A stretch of 64,000 nucleotides of DNA from CAMFLJ01 sp965279255 (GTDB lineage Bacteria; Actinomycetota; Acidimicrobiia; Acidimicrobiales; Acidimicrobilacustridaceae), in assembly GCA_965279255.1 (NCBI GenBank), contig OZ257146.1, positions 2,728,001 to 2,792,000 on the forward strand. The letters are read 5' to 3'. The position numbers and the translations under genes were made by a program. How positions within the stretch are numbered: the stretch's first letter is position 1; each line of letters opens with the position of its first letter. This document shows, piece by piece, positions 26,088 through 34,630 of this stretch. The notes beneath the pieces were generated by a model. It worked only from the letters and a program-made list of their open reading frames with translations, was not told the DNA's origin and did not search any database.

Positions 26088-29000
26088 TCAGACCGATCCG
26101 CTCAGCAGCCGGCGGGCACGGCGCGCATCGTGCCGGTCGGCCTCGTCGAGGACGTGGCCCACACGAGCCCCGAGCACATCGGCGTGGTCGAGGTGGAGCT
26201 CGGCCCGGGAACGATCGCCGGCCTCGGCGTGCCCGACGGCGAGGGCGTCGGACACCAGCACCTCGACCTCGAGGTCCTGGCGGAGGGTGGCGTCCTGGCG
26301 GATGCGTTCGAGGCGCTCGAGTCGCTCGATCCACTCGCCCGGCGACAGCGGCTCCAGGGAGCTGAGGAGGCACTCCGCCAGCAACGCACCGTCGCCACCC
26401 CCCGCCGAGCGGAACCAGTCGCACGCGGCGACCAGGAGGGCAATGGCCCCGTCGACGTCGCCGGTCGCCTGGCGGACCCGGGCGAGGTTCACCTTCGCCA
26501 GCGCGGCCATGCGGAGGTCGCCGACGAGGAGGGCCGCGCTCAGGGCCGCCTCGAGCGTGGCCGCCGCCGAGTCGAGATCCCCGGTGCGCTGGAGCACCCT
26601 CCCGAGGTTGGTGCGGTGCAGCGCGGCCTGGCCTAGGAATCCGAGCCGCTCGGATGCGTCGGCGGCACCGGCGATCGACGCGGCGGCGTCGACGAGACGA
26701 CCGTCGGCCTGGGCGACGGCCCCCAGCATCCCCTCGGCGTGGACGAGCCCCCAGGAGTCGCCCGCCGGCACCAGGAGGTCGACCGCCGCCTCCGCCGCCC
26801 GCGTCGCCCCCTCGATGTCGCCGAGCGACATCGCGCAGAAGGCGGCCAGCACGTGGCCGGCGGCCGCGTCCCAGTCGAGGTCGAGTCGGGTGGCGAGCTC
26901 CACACTCCGCACGGCGTCGCGGAGCGCCTCCTCGGGCCGACCCTGCTGGATCCGGAGGAACGCCCGATGGCGGTCGAGGTCGATCTCGGCCAGGTCGTCG
27001 AGCCCACCCAGCAGCTCGGTCGCATGGTCGAGGTCGGCCTGCGCGATCACGACGTCTCCCGCCGACGCCTCCAGCCAGGAGGCGAACAACAGGCCCCGCG
27101 CCCGCGCGGACGACGGGGCCGCGGGACCAGCCGCGAGGACCGCTCCCCTGACGCGGGCAGCACCGGCGACGCCGTCTCCCAGGACGACCCACGCCCACCC
27201 GAGGCCCACGGCGATCCGGAGGCCGAGCACGGGATCGTGGTCGGCGGACCAGGCGAGCGCAGCGTCGACGTCGGCGCGCTCGGCCCGGACCACGGCCAGC
27301 CACTCGCCCTGCGACCGGCTCCGGATCTCGCGCTCACAACCGTCGGCGACCCGACCGAACCAGTCGGCGTGGGCCGCCCGTGCCTCCCCCTCCGCGTCGG
27401 CCTCCACGAGGCGCCCGAGCGCGAACGCCCGGATGCTGTCGAGCAGCCGGTACCGCAGCTCACCGTCGTCGACCTCCTCGACCGCCACGAGCGAGCGGTC
27501 GACCAGCCGACCGATGACGTCGACGACCGCTGCGGCGGGCACCCCGAGGCGAGCCAGCACGTGCTCGACCGCAGCGAGCGACGCGCCACCGGCGAACACC
27601 GAGAGGGCCCACAGGCCGCGCTGGTCATCGGGGAAGAGCAGGTCGTAGCTCCAGGCGATCGCCCCCGACAGCGCGCGGCGACGATCGGAGTCCGCGCTGC
27701 TCGGGGCGCGCAGGAGCCCGAAGCGGTCGTCGAGGCGGCGGGCGATCTCCTTCACCGAGAGCGACCGCACCCGAGCCGCGGCCAGCTCGATGGCCAGTGG
27801 CAGTCCGTCCAGCGAGCGACACACCTCCTCCACGAGGCGCACGGTGTCGTCGTCGACGGCGAAGCGGGGGCGGGCCTCCCCCGCCCGCTCGAGGAAGAGG
27901 GCGACGGAGTCCTCCGCCGTGAGGGGCTCGAGCAGGTGGACGACCTCCTGGTCGAGGCCCAGCGGCACCTGGCTCGTGGTGAGGACCCGCAGGGACGGGG
28001 CCTCCCGCAGGAGTCGGGTGACCAGCGGGCAGACGTCGCCCAGGAGATGCTCACAGTTGTCGAGCACGAGCAGCATCGAGGCCGACGCGAGGCGGGGGCC
28101 GAGGCCCTCCGCGCCCCCCGCCACGTCGAGGGCCTCAGCCACGAACTGGGCGAGCGACCCCGAGCCGTCGGTTCCGTCGAGGCGGACCAGCCAACTCCCA
28201 CCCGACGGGCTCGCGGCCTGCGCGGCCTCGATGGCCAACCGGGTCTTCCCCACGCCCGCCGGGCCCACCAGGCTGACCAGCCGTCGCTCACCCAGCCGCG
28301 CCACGACGGACTCGAGGTCATGCCGGCGGCCGAGCACGTCGGACCCGAGCAGGGGGACGTTCCCGATCACAGGCTCCGTGAGGGTGCGCGCCGACGCCCC
28401 CAGCTCCTCGGAGTGGTCGAGGATCCGCGCCTCGAGGGCCCGCAGGTCGGGACCGGGCTCGACACCGAGCTCCTCGACCAACGCGGTGCGCACGCGCGTG
28501 TACGCGGCGAGGGCGTCCGCCTGGCGACCCGAGCGGTACAGCGCGGTGATGAGCGAGGCCCACAGACCCTCCCGCAGCGGGTGCTCGACCACGAGCGCCT
28601 CGAGCGTGCCGATCACGTCGCCGCCGCCGCCGAGATCGACCCGCGCCGCGAGGTGGTCCTCCAGCAGCCCCAGGCGGACCTCCTCCAGCCGGGAGCGGTG
28701 GACAGCGACCCACCCGCCGTCGCCGGCCCCGGCGAGGAGGTCGCCACGGAACAGCGCGAGCCCATCGGCAGCGAGGGCGGCGGCCGACTCGGCGTCGCCG
28801 GCGCGGCGCGCCGCGGTCGCCGCCGCGGCCAGCTCCACGGCCCGGGCGACGTCGATCTCGGTGTCGTCCATGGCCAGGTGGTAGCCACCCGACGCCGATC
28901 GCACCACGGCGCCGTCGCCGAGCGCCCGCCTCAATTGGGACACCTTCGACTGGAGGGTGTTGCGGCCGGTGGTCGCCGCCGCGTCGGCCCAGAGGTCCTC

Positions 29001-29144
29001 GATCAGGCGCTCGGCCGCCACCGGAGCGCCGCCTTCCAGGGCGAGACGAACCAGGAGCTCCGTCGGCTTGCCCGCCGGGACCGCCAGAGCCTCGGCGTCG
29101 CGCCGCACCTCGGCCGGGCCGAGCACCGCCACATGGAGCACCAC
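26088..29144 (-). CDS. AfsR/SARP-type regulator with NB-ARC ATPase and TPR domains
   Basis: A 1018-residue regulator. Residues 1-95 form an OmpR-like winged helix (GRNTLQSKVSQLRRALG; SGGYHLAMDDTEIDV) and about 98-240 the bacterial transcriptional activation domain. An NB-ARC/STAND ATPase follows, with Walker A GPAGVGKT (294-301), Walker B LLVLDNCEHL and LPLAIELAAAR. Residues about 600-1018 are TPR-like helices. The family integrates a signal through ATP-dependent oligomerisation and activates nearby genes. The divergent gene set at 29236 is the natural target. A GTG one codon later (29141) lies 6 bases after TACGCT and may be the true leaderless start. Confidence 0.92.
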   Translation of the reverse strand: MVLHVAVLGPAEVRRDAEALAVPAGKPTELLVRLALEGGAPVAAERLIEDLWADAAATTGRNTLQSKVSQLRRALGDGAVVRSASGGYHLAMDDTEIDVARAVELAAAATAARRAGDAESAAALAADGLALFRGDLLAGAGDGGWVAVHRSRLEEVRLGLLEDHLAARVDLGGGGDVIGTLEALVVEHPLREGLWASLITALYRSGRQADALAAYTRVRTALVEELGVEPGPDLRALEARILDHSEELGASARTLTEPVIGNVPLLGSDVLGRRHDLESVVARLGERRLVSLVGPAGVGKTRLAIEAAQAASPSGGSWLVRLDGTDGSGSLAQFVAEALDVAGGAEGLGPRLASASMLLVLDNCEHLLGDVCPLVTRLLREAPSLRVLTTSQVPLGLDQEVVHLLEPLTAEDSVALFLERAGEARPRFAVDDDTVRLVEEVCRSLDGLPLAIELAAARVRSLSVKEIARRLDDRFGLLRAPSSADSDRRRALSGAIAWSYDLLFPDDQRGLWALSVFAGGASLAAVEHVLARLGVPAAAVVDVIGRLVDRSLVAVEEVDDGELRYRLLDSIRAFALGRLVEADAEGEARAAHADWFGRVADGCEREIRSRSQGEWLAVVRAERADVDAALAWSADHDPVLGLRIAVGLGWAWVVLGDGVAGAARVRGAVLAAGPAAPSSARARGLLFASWLEASAGDVVIAQADLDHATELLGGLDDLAEIDLDRHRAFLRIQQGRPEEALRDAVRSVELATRLDLDWDAAAGHVLAAFCAMSLGDIEGATRAAEAAVDLLVPAGDSWGLVHAEGMLGAVAQADGRLVDAAASIAGAADASERLGFLGQAALHRTNLGRVLQRTGDLDSAAATLEAALSAALLVGDLRMAALAKVNLARVRQATGDVDGAIALLVAACDWFRSAGGGDGALLAECLLSSLEPLSPGEWIERLERLERIRQDATLRQDLEVEVLVSDALAVGHAEAGDRSRAELHLDHADVLGARVGHVLDEADRHDARRARRLLSGSV

Positions 29145-29147
29145 TCG

Positions 29148-29153
29148 AGCGTA
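29148..29153 (-). promoter_or_regulatory. -10 element (TACGCT) of the SARP regulator
   Basis: TACGCT on the minus strand ends 3 bases before the GTG at 29144 and 6 before the adjacent GTG at 29141. The latter matches the leaderless spacing seen elsewhere in the window. Confidence 0.4.
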
Positions 29154-29235
29154 GGACGACGCATCCCACGGCGGGTCGGCGGACGCGCCAGCCCCGCATC
29201 AGCGCCGCGTCAGCGCGCTCCGCGATGGTGACGCC

Positions 29236-30198
29236 ATGACCGATTCCACCTTGCTGCGCCACCTCATCGCCGGTGAGCCGGGAGCCGCGGCCGCCGTGCT
29301 CGATCGGGCCCCCACCAGCTCCGATCCCGGACTGCTGGTGGCGGCCGCCCTTCTCTCACCTGCTCCCCGCGACCTGCTCGACCGGGCCGAGGCGATGGCC
29401 GCCACCACCCGCGACCGGCAGCTCGTCGCCGTGGCCCGGGCCGAGGTCGCCGGCGACGACGAGCTGCTCGACGCCCTCGTGCGTGACCACCTCGCCGACC
29501 ACCCCGGCCACGTCCTCGCCGCCTGGATCGCCGACCGCCACGCCCACCCCACCACCCCGACCGACCCGAAGGAGCCATCCGTGACCACCCGACCGCAGCT
29601 GCCCACCACCCCTGCCCGAGCGACCTCCCACTCGTCCGAGCCCGCCCCGGCGCGCCGTTCCCGGGTCCGCATCGCCGCCCGTTGGCTCGCCACCTTCACC
29701 GGCTTCCCGCTCGGTGGGCTCACCGCCTCACTCATCGTCGGCCCTGTCGACGGCGTCGTCGCCGCGGTCGCCGGCGGCCTGGTGACCGGCGCCATCCTCG
29801 GCGCGGTCCAGTCGTGGGGGCTCGGTCGCGGCGGGCCCGGCACGTTGCGGTGGGTCGCGGCCACCGGCCTCGGCCTGATGGCCGGCCTCGGTGTCTCGGC
29901 GCCGCTGGTCGGCTACGGCACCAGCGCTGCCGACCTCGCGGCGCAGGGCGCGATCTGCGGCCTCGCCGTCGGAGCCGCCCAGGCCGCCGTCCTGCGCCCC
30001 CGGTTCGGCCGGGTCGTCCTGGCCTGGCCGGCGGGGCTGGCCGGGGCCTGGGCCCTGGGGTGGACGATCACCACCGCCATCGGGGTGCAGGTCGAGGACC
30101 AGTTCACCGTCTTCGGGTCGAGCGGGGCGGTCACCGTCGCCGCCCTGACCATGGTCCTCCCTCTCGCCCTCGCTCGACGCGAGGAGGTCGGCCAGTGA
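29236..30198 (+). CDS. Two-module protein: soluble N-terminal region fused in frame to a four-helix membrane domain
   Basis: A 320-residue open frame. Residues 1-110 are soluble and Ala/Leu/Asp-rich (TLLRHLIAGEPGAAAAVLDR; AWIADRHAH). After a Pro/Thr-rich linker, residues about 150-315 hold several transmembrane helices (ASLIVGPVDGVVAAVAGGLV; LGLMAGLGVSAPLVGYG). A GTG at 29581 (residue 116) sits six bases after AAGGAG, so the membrane part may also be made as a separate 205-residue protein. No known family. The stop overlaps the next start (GTGA). It is divergent from the SARP regulator. Confidence 0.65.
   Translation: MTDSTLLRHLIAGEPGAAAAVLDRAPTSSDPGLLVAAALLSPAPRDLLDRAEAMAATTRDRQLVAVARAEVAGDDELLDALVRDHLADHPGHVLAAWIADRHAHPTTPTDPKEPSVTTRPQLPTTPARATSHSSEPAPARRSRVRIAARWLATFTGFPLGGLTASLIVGPVDGVVAAVAGGLVTGAILGAVQSWGLGRGGPGTLRWVAATGLGLMAGLGVSAPLVGYGTSAADLAAQGAICGLAVGAAQAAVLRPRFGRVVLAWPAGLAGAWALGWTITTAIGVQVEDQFTVFGSSGAVTVAALTMVLPLALARREEVGQ
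29569..29583 (+). promoter_or_regulatory. Internal Shine-Dalgarno (AAGGAG) and GTG start inside an open frame
   Basis: AAGGAG at 29569-29574, six bases, then GTG at 29581. This is one of the strongest ribosome-binding sites in the window, and it lies in the linker between two unlike modules. Confidence 0.5.
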
Positions 30199-31133
30199 GC
30201 CGCCAGGTCGTCTTCGGGACCGGCCAGGTCGGTTCGCTGGTCGTCACCCGGCTGGTCTCCCTCGGCCACGACGTGGTCGCCGTCAACCGGAGCGGCCGGG
30301 GCTCCTGGGCCGGGGCCCGGGTCGTCGGCATCGATGCCACGGACATCCAGGCCGTGACGGAGGTCGCGACCGGCGCCGATGTCGTCTACTTCTGCCTGAA
30401 CGCCGCCAGCTACACCGAGTGGCCCGAGCAGTTCCCACCCCTCCAGCGGGCCGTCATGGCCGCCGCCGAGCACGCCGGCGCACGCATGGTCGTGCTCGAC
30501 AACCTCTACGCCTACGGCCCCACGGCCGGGGAGCCCCTGGTGGAGACGCTGGCGGCCCGGCCGAGCTCGGCGAAGGCCGAGACCCGAGCGGCGATGACCC
30601 AGGAGCTGCTCGAGGCCCACGCCGCCGGGCGGGTCGAGGTCACCATCGGCCGGGCGTCGGACTACTTCGGGCCAGGCACGACCGAGTCCGCGCTGGGCCA
30701 GGGCGTGTTCGGCCGCCTGCTGCAGGGGCACAGCGCCCAGGTGATGGGTGACCCCGACACCCTCCACAGCTATTCGTTCACCCCCGACGTGGCCGCCGGC
30801 CTGGTGACCCTCGGCAGCGCCGACGGCGCGACCGGGGCGATCTGGCACCTGCCGGTGGCGCCGGCCCGGACCACCCGCGAGATCGTGGCCTCGATCGCCG
30901 ACCTGGCCGGGGCGAGGCCCCGGTGCACGGCGGTGGGTCGCACCGGGCTCCGGCTGGTGGGCCTGGCCGTGCCGGCCATGCGTGAGTACCGCCACACCCT
31001 CTACCAGTTCACCGATCCGTGGGTCGTCGACGACTCCCGGTTCCGCACCGCCTTCGCCGCCGGGGCCACGCCCCTCGACGAGGCGCTGGCCACCACCGTC
31101 GACTGGTTCCGCACATCCGCCACCACGGCGTGA
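30195..31133 (+). CDS. NAD(P)-binding epimerase/dehydratase-like protein (extended SDR / NmrA-like)
   Basis: About 312 residues from the GTG at 30195, which overlaps the previous stop. An N-terminal Rossmann motif (VVFGTGQVGSLVVTRL, GxGxxG) is followed by DNLYAYGP and a GRASDYFGPGT block as in NAD-dependent epimerase-like reductases. The usual SDR YxxxK pair is not evident, so it may act as an NAD(P)-binding sensor or an atypical reductase. Second gene of the set divergent from the SARP regulator. Confidence 0.8.
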   Translation: MSRQVVFGTGQVGSLVVTRLVSLGHDVVAVNRSGRGSWAGARVVGIDATDIQAVTEVATGADVVYFCLNAASYTEWPEQFPPLQRAVMAAAEHAGARMVVLDNLYAYGPTAGEPLVETLAARPSSAKAETRAAMTQELLEAHAAGRVEVTIGRASDYFGPGTTESALGQGVFGRLLQGHSAQVMGDPDTLHSYSFTPDVAAGLVTLGSADGATGAIWHLPVAPARTTREIVASIADLAGARPRCTAVGRTGLRLVGLAVPAMREYRHTLYQFTDPWVVDDSRFRTAFAAGATPLDEALATTVDWFRTSATTA

Positions 31134-31162
31134 GCGGGGCCCGACCCCGACCTGACCACGCA

Positions 31163-31186
31163 CACCGACACCGACACCGACACCGA
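31163..31186 (+). repeat. Four tandem copies of CACCGA
   Basis: A perfect hexamer array in the 87-base gap between the epimerase-like gene and the DUF4386 gene. A short microsatellite, with no inferred role beyond possible length variation of the leader. Confidence 0.6.
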
Positions 31187-31201
31187 CCTCGACCCGAGGT
31201 C
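31185..31201 (+). promoter_or_regulatory. Stem-loop just upstream of the DUF4386 ribosome-binding site
   Basis: GACCTCG pairs with CGAGGTC across ACC, eight bases before the AAAGGA site of the next gene. It may be a weak attenuator or an mRNA-stabilising hairpin. Confidence 0.3.
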
Positions 31202-31220
31202 GACCTCGAAAGGACCCACG

Positions 31221-31967
31221 ATGACCACGACCACCACCACCACCAGCGCCGCCGGCCGGTCCGGTCGCGACGCCGCCACTCGACGGATCGCCGCCGCCGC
31301 CATGGCCGGTGCCGCGGCTCTCGCCATCGCCGGCTTCACCGCCCTCGGCTCGATCTTCGACTACCCCGCCGTGCTCGATGAGCCGACCGCCGAGATCCTC
31401 GCCTCGTTCCACGAGCACCAGGCCGGCGTCATGGCGTGGTTCGCCGTCCTGGCGCTCAGCGCGGCTCTGCTCGCCCCTGTCGGGATCCTCCTCGGCCGCC
31501 TCGTCGGCGGCCGGCGGGGCCGTTGGCTCGCCGTCGTCGGCGTAGCCGCCGCCGTCGTCCAGGTGATCGGCCTCTCCCGCTGGTTCCTGTTCGTTCCGGG
31601 CCTCAGCGACGACGCCCTCGTCCCCTCGCGTGCCGCCGACGCCGCCGACACCTTCGAAGGTCTGCACACCTGGCTGGGCAAGGCGCTCGGGGAGACGGTC
31701 GGCTATGCCCTGACCGCCACATTCACCGTGCTGCTCGTCCTGGCCGTCGTTCGGCGGATCGGGCCGCGGTGGCTGAACGCCCTCGGATGGACCTCGGCGG
31801 GCCTGATCGCCACCGGCGTGCTCATCCCCCTCGGGCTCGAGATCGCCTCCATCACCAACTTCGTCGGGTACGTCGCCTGGTGCGTGTGGCTGATCGTGAC
31901 GGCGATCGTGTTGTGGCGTCGTCCCTTGGTCCCCTCCGGCACCGCGGAGCCTGCCGTCAACGCCTGA
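31221..31967 (+). CDS. DUF4386-like integral membrane protein
   Basis: A 248-residue protein with a Thr-rich start and about six transmembrane helices. The C-terminal block (ITNFVGYVAWCVWLIVTAIVLWRR) matches DUF4386-type proteins, whose function is unknown. A good AAAGGA site precedes the ATG. The stop overlaps the convergent PhoD-like gene by 11 bases. Probably the last gene of the SARP-divergent set. Confidence 0.75.
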   Translation: MTTTTTTTSAAGRSGRDAATRRIAAAAMAGAAALAIAGFTALGSIFDYPAVLDEPTAEILASFHEHQAGVMAWFAVLALSAALLAPVGILLGRLVGGRRGRWLAVVGVAAAVVQVIGLSRWFLFVPGLSDDALVPSRAADAADTFEGLHTWLGKALGETVGYALTATFTVLLVLAVVRRIGPRWLNALGWTSAGLIATGVLIPLGLEIASITNFVGYVAWCVWLIVTAIVLWRRPLVPSGTAEPAVNA

Positions 31968-33630
31968 CCGGACGGCCGAACAGCGCGGGGCGGCGGCGGA
32001 CCAACCCGACGACACCGGCCACGACGACCAGCGCCGTCACGACCGTCGCTGCGCGGCGGCCGCGTGCCCGGAACGAGCTCCGGGCGCTCGGCCGCCGCTC
32101 CGGCGCGGGGAGGACGTCGAGCGGGAGGCCAGGGCGGCGCACGTCGCCGAACGAGGTGACCGACGAGCTCGGCATGCTCTTCCGGAGCACGATCGGCACC
32201 TCCGGGCGGACCGCCCACGACGCGATGACCGTCGGCCGGAGCGGCTCCACCCCCGGGTCGACCGCGACCCAGTCGCCTCGGACCTCTTCCGGGCGCACGT
32301 CGACCCGCAGGTAGCCGTGGTGCTCGAGGTCACGCCACACGTAGTCGGTGACGCCGACGGCCAGCTTCTCGGCCACGGCCCTCCACCCCGCGGGCAGCTG
32401 CTCGCCCATGGCCGTCGCACTGACGGCGGTGGTGACCATGTCGGCGGCCACCGCCCGCTCCCCCGTCGGGTCGAGGACGAGGGAGGCCCAGTTCGAGTGG
32501 ACGTCGCCGGACACCACCACCGCACTCCCCTGCCGGCCTTCGAGGGCCCTCGCCAGGCGCTCGCGCTGCACCGGGTAGCCGTCCCAGCCGTCGGTGCACA
32601 CCAGGTTGCCATCGATGACCCGGTAGCCGCTGGGCAACGCGGCGTCGACCAACGAGCCCAGGGGGATCGGGAGCTGGAGCCTCGCAACGGGCACCTGGCT
32701 GGCGACGACGGCCCACGTCGACGAGCGGTCGGCCAGGCGCGCCTCGGCCCACTCGATCTGCGCCTCGGGGATCATCCGGCGATCCGGGTCGTCGAGCGGC
32801 TTGGCGCCCTCGTCGCCGGACTGCAGATCACGGCCGGGGATGCGGGTGTCGAGCACGACCAGGTCCATCAGGTCGCCGAAACGGAACGAGCGGTGCATGT
32901 CGAGCGGGTCGGTCGGGTCCGACAGCCGGCACGGGAGCCACTCCTGGCGGGCCTCGGTCGCCGCCGCCAGGCGCTCTTCCCACGGCCCGTGCTCGGCCTC
33001 GTCGTGGGCCTTGGCGCCGTGCCGCCAGGAGTTGTCGGCGGTGTCGTGGTCGTCCCAGACGAACGCCATCGGGTGGCGCATGTGCAGCGCCTGGAGGTCG
33101 GGGTCGAGCCGGGTGTGGGCGTGGCGCCGCCGATAGTCGTCGAGCGTCACTGTCACCCCCGACGGTTCGACGGCGAACGGTCCCTTCGGCTCCTCGTAGA
33201 GGTAGTCGCCGAGGTGCACGACGAGGTCGACCTCGTCCTCGGCGATGGCCCGATAGGCGCTGAGGGCGCCCATCGACCGGTCGGCGCAGCACACGAACGC
33301 CAGGCGGGCCCAGTCGGTGTCGGTGGGCAGCGTGCGGGTGCGACCGACCGGCGAGAGCGCCCCGTCGGCCTCGAACCAGTAGTGGTAGGTGGTGGCGGGC
33401 TCGAGGCCCCGGACGTCGACGGTCACGCAGCCGTCCCGCCCGGGCTCGACCGAGGCCGTGCCCTCGGCGATGACCGTGGCGACCAGCTCCTCGGCGCCGG
33501 CGTGAGGGTCGGCGGGGGCGCGGGCGACCTTCCAGTCGAGGCGGTCCCACCCGGGCTCGACCCTCGCCCAGAGCAGGACGGCGTCGGGGAGCGGGTCGAA
33601 GCTGGCCACGCCGTGGCGGAACGGATCCAT
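31957..33630 (-). CDS. PhoD-type metallophosphoesterase with a C-terminal membrane anchor
   Basis: A 557-residue protein. It begins directly with the PhoD N-terminal fold (VASFDPLPDAVLLWARVEP), with no Tat signal, then metal-binding blocks CCADRSMGA, LVVHLGDYLYE, FVWDDHDTADN and SGDVHSNW. At the C-terminus a transmembrane helix (ATVVTALVVVAGVVGLV, about 527-545) flanked by arginines would anchor it. PhoD enzymes hydrolyse phosphomono- or diesters outside the cell, normally after Tat export; the topology here is unusual and could leave the enzyme cytosolic. Confidence 0.88.
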   Translation of the reverse strand: MDPFRHGVASFDPLPDAVLLWARVEPGWDRLDWKVARAPADPHAGAEELVATVIAEGTASVEPGRDGCVTVDVRGLEPATTYHYWFEADGALSPVGRTRTLPTDTDWARLAFVCCADRSMGALSAYRAIAEDEVDLVVHLGDYLYEEPKGPFAVEPSGVTVTLDDYRRRHAHTRLDPDLQALHMRHPMAFVWDDHDTADNSWRHGAKAHDEAEHGPWEERLAAATEARQEWLPCRLSDPTDPLDMHRSFRFGDLMDLVVLDTRIPGRDLQSGDEGAKPLDDPDRRMIPEAQIEWAEARLADRSSTWAVVASQVPVARLQLPIPLGSLVDAALPSGYRVIDGNLVCTDGWDGYPVQRERLARALEGRQGSAVVVSGDVHSNWASLVLDPTGERAVAADMVTTAVSATAMGEQLPAGWRAVAEKLAVGVTDYVWRDLEHHGYLRVDVRPEEVRGDWVAVDPGVEPLRPTVIASWAVRPEVPIVLRKSMPSSSVTSFGDVRRPGLPLDVLPAPERRPSARSSFRARGRRAATVVTALVVVAGVVGLVRRRPALFGRPVRR

Positions 33631-33636
33631 GAGCGC

Positions 33637-33642
33637 CCCTTA
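33637..33642 (-). promoter_or_regulatory. -10 element (TAAGGG) of the PhoD-like gene
   Basis: On the minus strand, CCGGGTAAGG overlaps the hexamer, which ends 6 bases before the ATG at 33630. The same ten bases occur at the PAP2 promoter near 34615. Confidence 0.35.
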
Positions 33643-33651
33643 CCCGGCGAA

Positions 33652-34548
33652 CTACCGCGCCAGCCCACCGACGCCGGTGTCGGATGCCGAATCCACGGCG
33701 TCGGCGACCGCCTCGGCCCTGACCACGGGAGCACCGAACCGGAGCAGGGCGCCGCCGAACGCTATCGAGCACACCGCGAACCAGGCCCAGCCGAGGAGGA
33801 GACCGGCGAGCACGTCGGTGAACCAGTGGACGCCCAACAGCACGCGGGTGGCGGCCACCGCCACGGCGATGCCGACGGCGACGCCGACGAGGACTGCTCG
33901 CGTCCTCGATCCGCGACCCCGACCGAGCGCGAGGGCCATGGCCATGAAGGTGGCCGCCGCCGCGGTGGCGTGGCCCGAGGGGAACGACGTGCCCGAGAAC
34001 CCGGTCAGGTTGAGCAGGTCGGGGCGGGCCCGGTCGACCACGTGCTTGACCGTCTCGGCCAGGAGGAACTGCCCGGCCACGACGACCGCCAGGAACGCCA
34101 CGACCGAGAGCCGCCGGAGACGCCTGACTTCGAGGAGCGCCACGACCACGGCCAGCCCGATCACGAGCTCGTAGCCGCCGAACCGACTCACGTTGCGCAG
34201 CAACGTCGTGGTCCACGAGCTGGCGTGGTCCGCCCCGAACCGGGCGAAGGACAGGTCGAAGCGGGCGAAGCCGGTGTCGGTGTCGACCATGCGGAGGAGC
34301 AGGCCGACACCGAGCACGCCCACGGCGAGGACGGCCAGCGCGACGGTGAGCGCGAGGCCAGTCAGCCGTGCGGGGTCGAGACGGCGCCGGACCAGGCGGC
34401 CGAGCGGCCCAGGAGCAGTCGCCGCGTGGACGACGTCCTCCGGCGGGACGCTCGGCGCTGTCACCGGCCAGGGCCAGCGGGCCGCGGCGAGACCCGCCAC
34501 CACACCCACCAGGGCGGCCGGGACCAGCAGTGCCACCAGGACCTCCAC
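33652..34548 (-). CDS. PAP2-family membrane phosphatase
   Basis: A 298-residue protein with about six transmembrane helices and the three-part PAP2 signature: KHVVDRARP, SFPSGHAT and a TRVLLGVHWFTDV block carrying the catalytic histidine. It would dephosphorylate a lipid phosphate such as phosphatidate or undecaprenyl diphosphate. The GTG at 34548 has GAGAGG upstream. It is divergent from a second PAP2 gene across 82 bases. Confidence 0.9.
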   Translation of the reverse strand: MEVLVALLVPAALVGVVAGLAAARWPWPVTAPSVPPEDVVHAATAPGPLGRLVRRRLDPARLTGLALTVALAVLAVGVLGVGLLLRMVDTDTGFARFDLSFARFGADHASSWTTTLLRNVSRFGGYELVIGLAVVVALLEVRRLRRLSVVAFLAVVVAGQFLLAETVKHVVDRARPDLLNLTGFSGTSFPSGHATAAAATFMAMALALGRGRGSRTRAVLVGVAVGIAVAVAATRVLLGVHWFTDVLAGLLLGWAWFAVCSIAFGGALLRFGAPVVRAEAVADAVDSASDTGVGGLAR

Positions 34549-34614
34549 ACGTCACCTCTCGCTCGAGCTTTCTCAGCCGACTTCCTACCCGCAGGTCTGC
34601 GGGGCATACCTCCC

Positions 34615-34624
34615 CGGGTAAGGC
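34615..34624 (+). promoter_or_regulatory. Promoter of the second PAP2 gene (CCGGGTAAGG, -10 TAAGGC)
   Basis: TAAGGC at 34619-34624 ends 6 bases before the GTG at 34631. It is embedded in CCGGGTAAGG, which is also present at the PhoD-like promoter. Confidence 0.35.
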
Positions 34625-34630
34625 ACGGTC

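Noticed and set aside
31163..31186. CACCGA repeats as a CRISPR-like array
   Set aside because: Tandem hexamers without spacers; a simple microsatellite.
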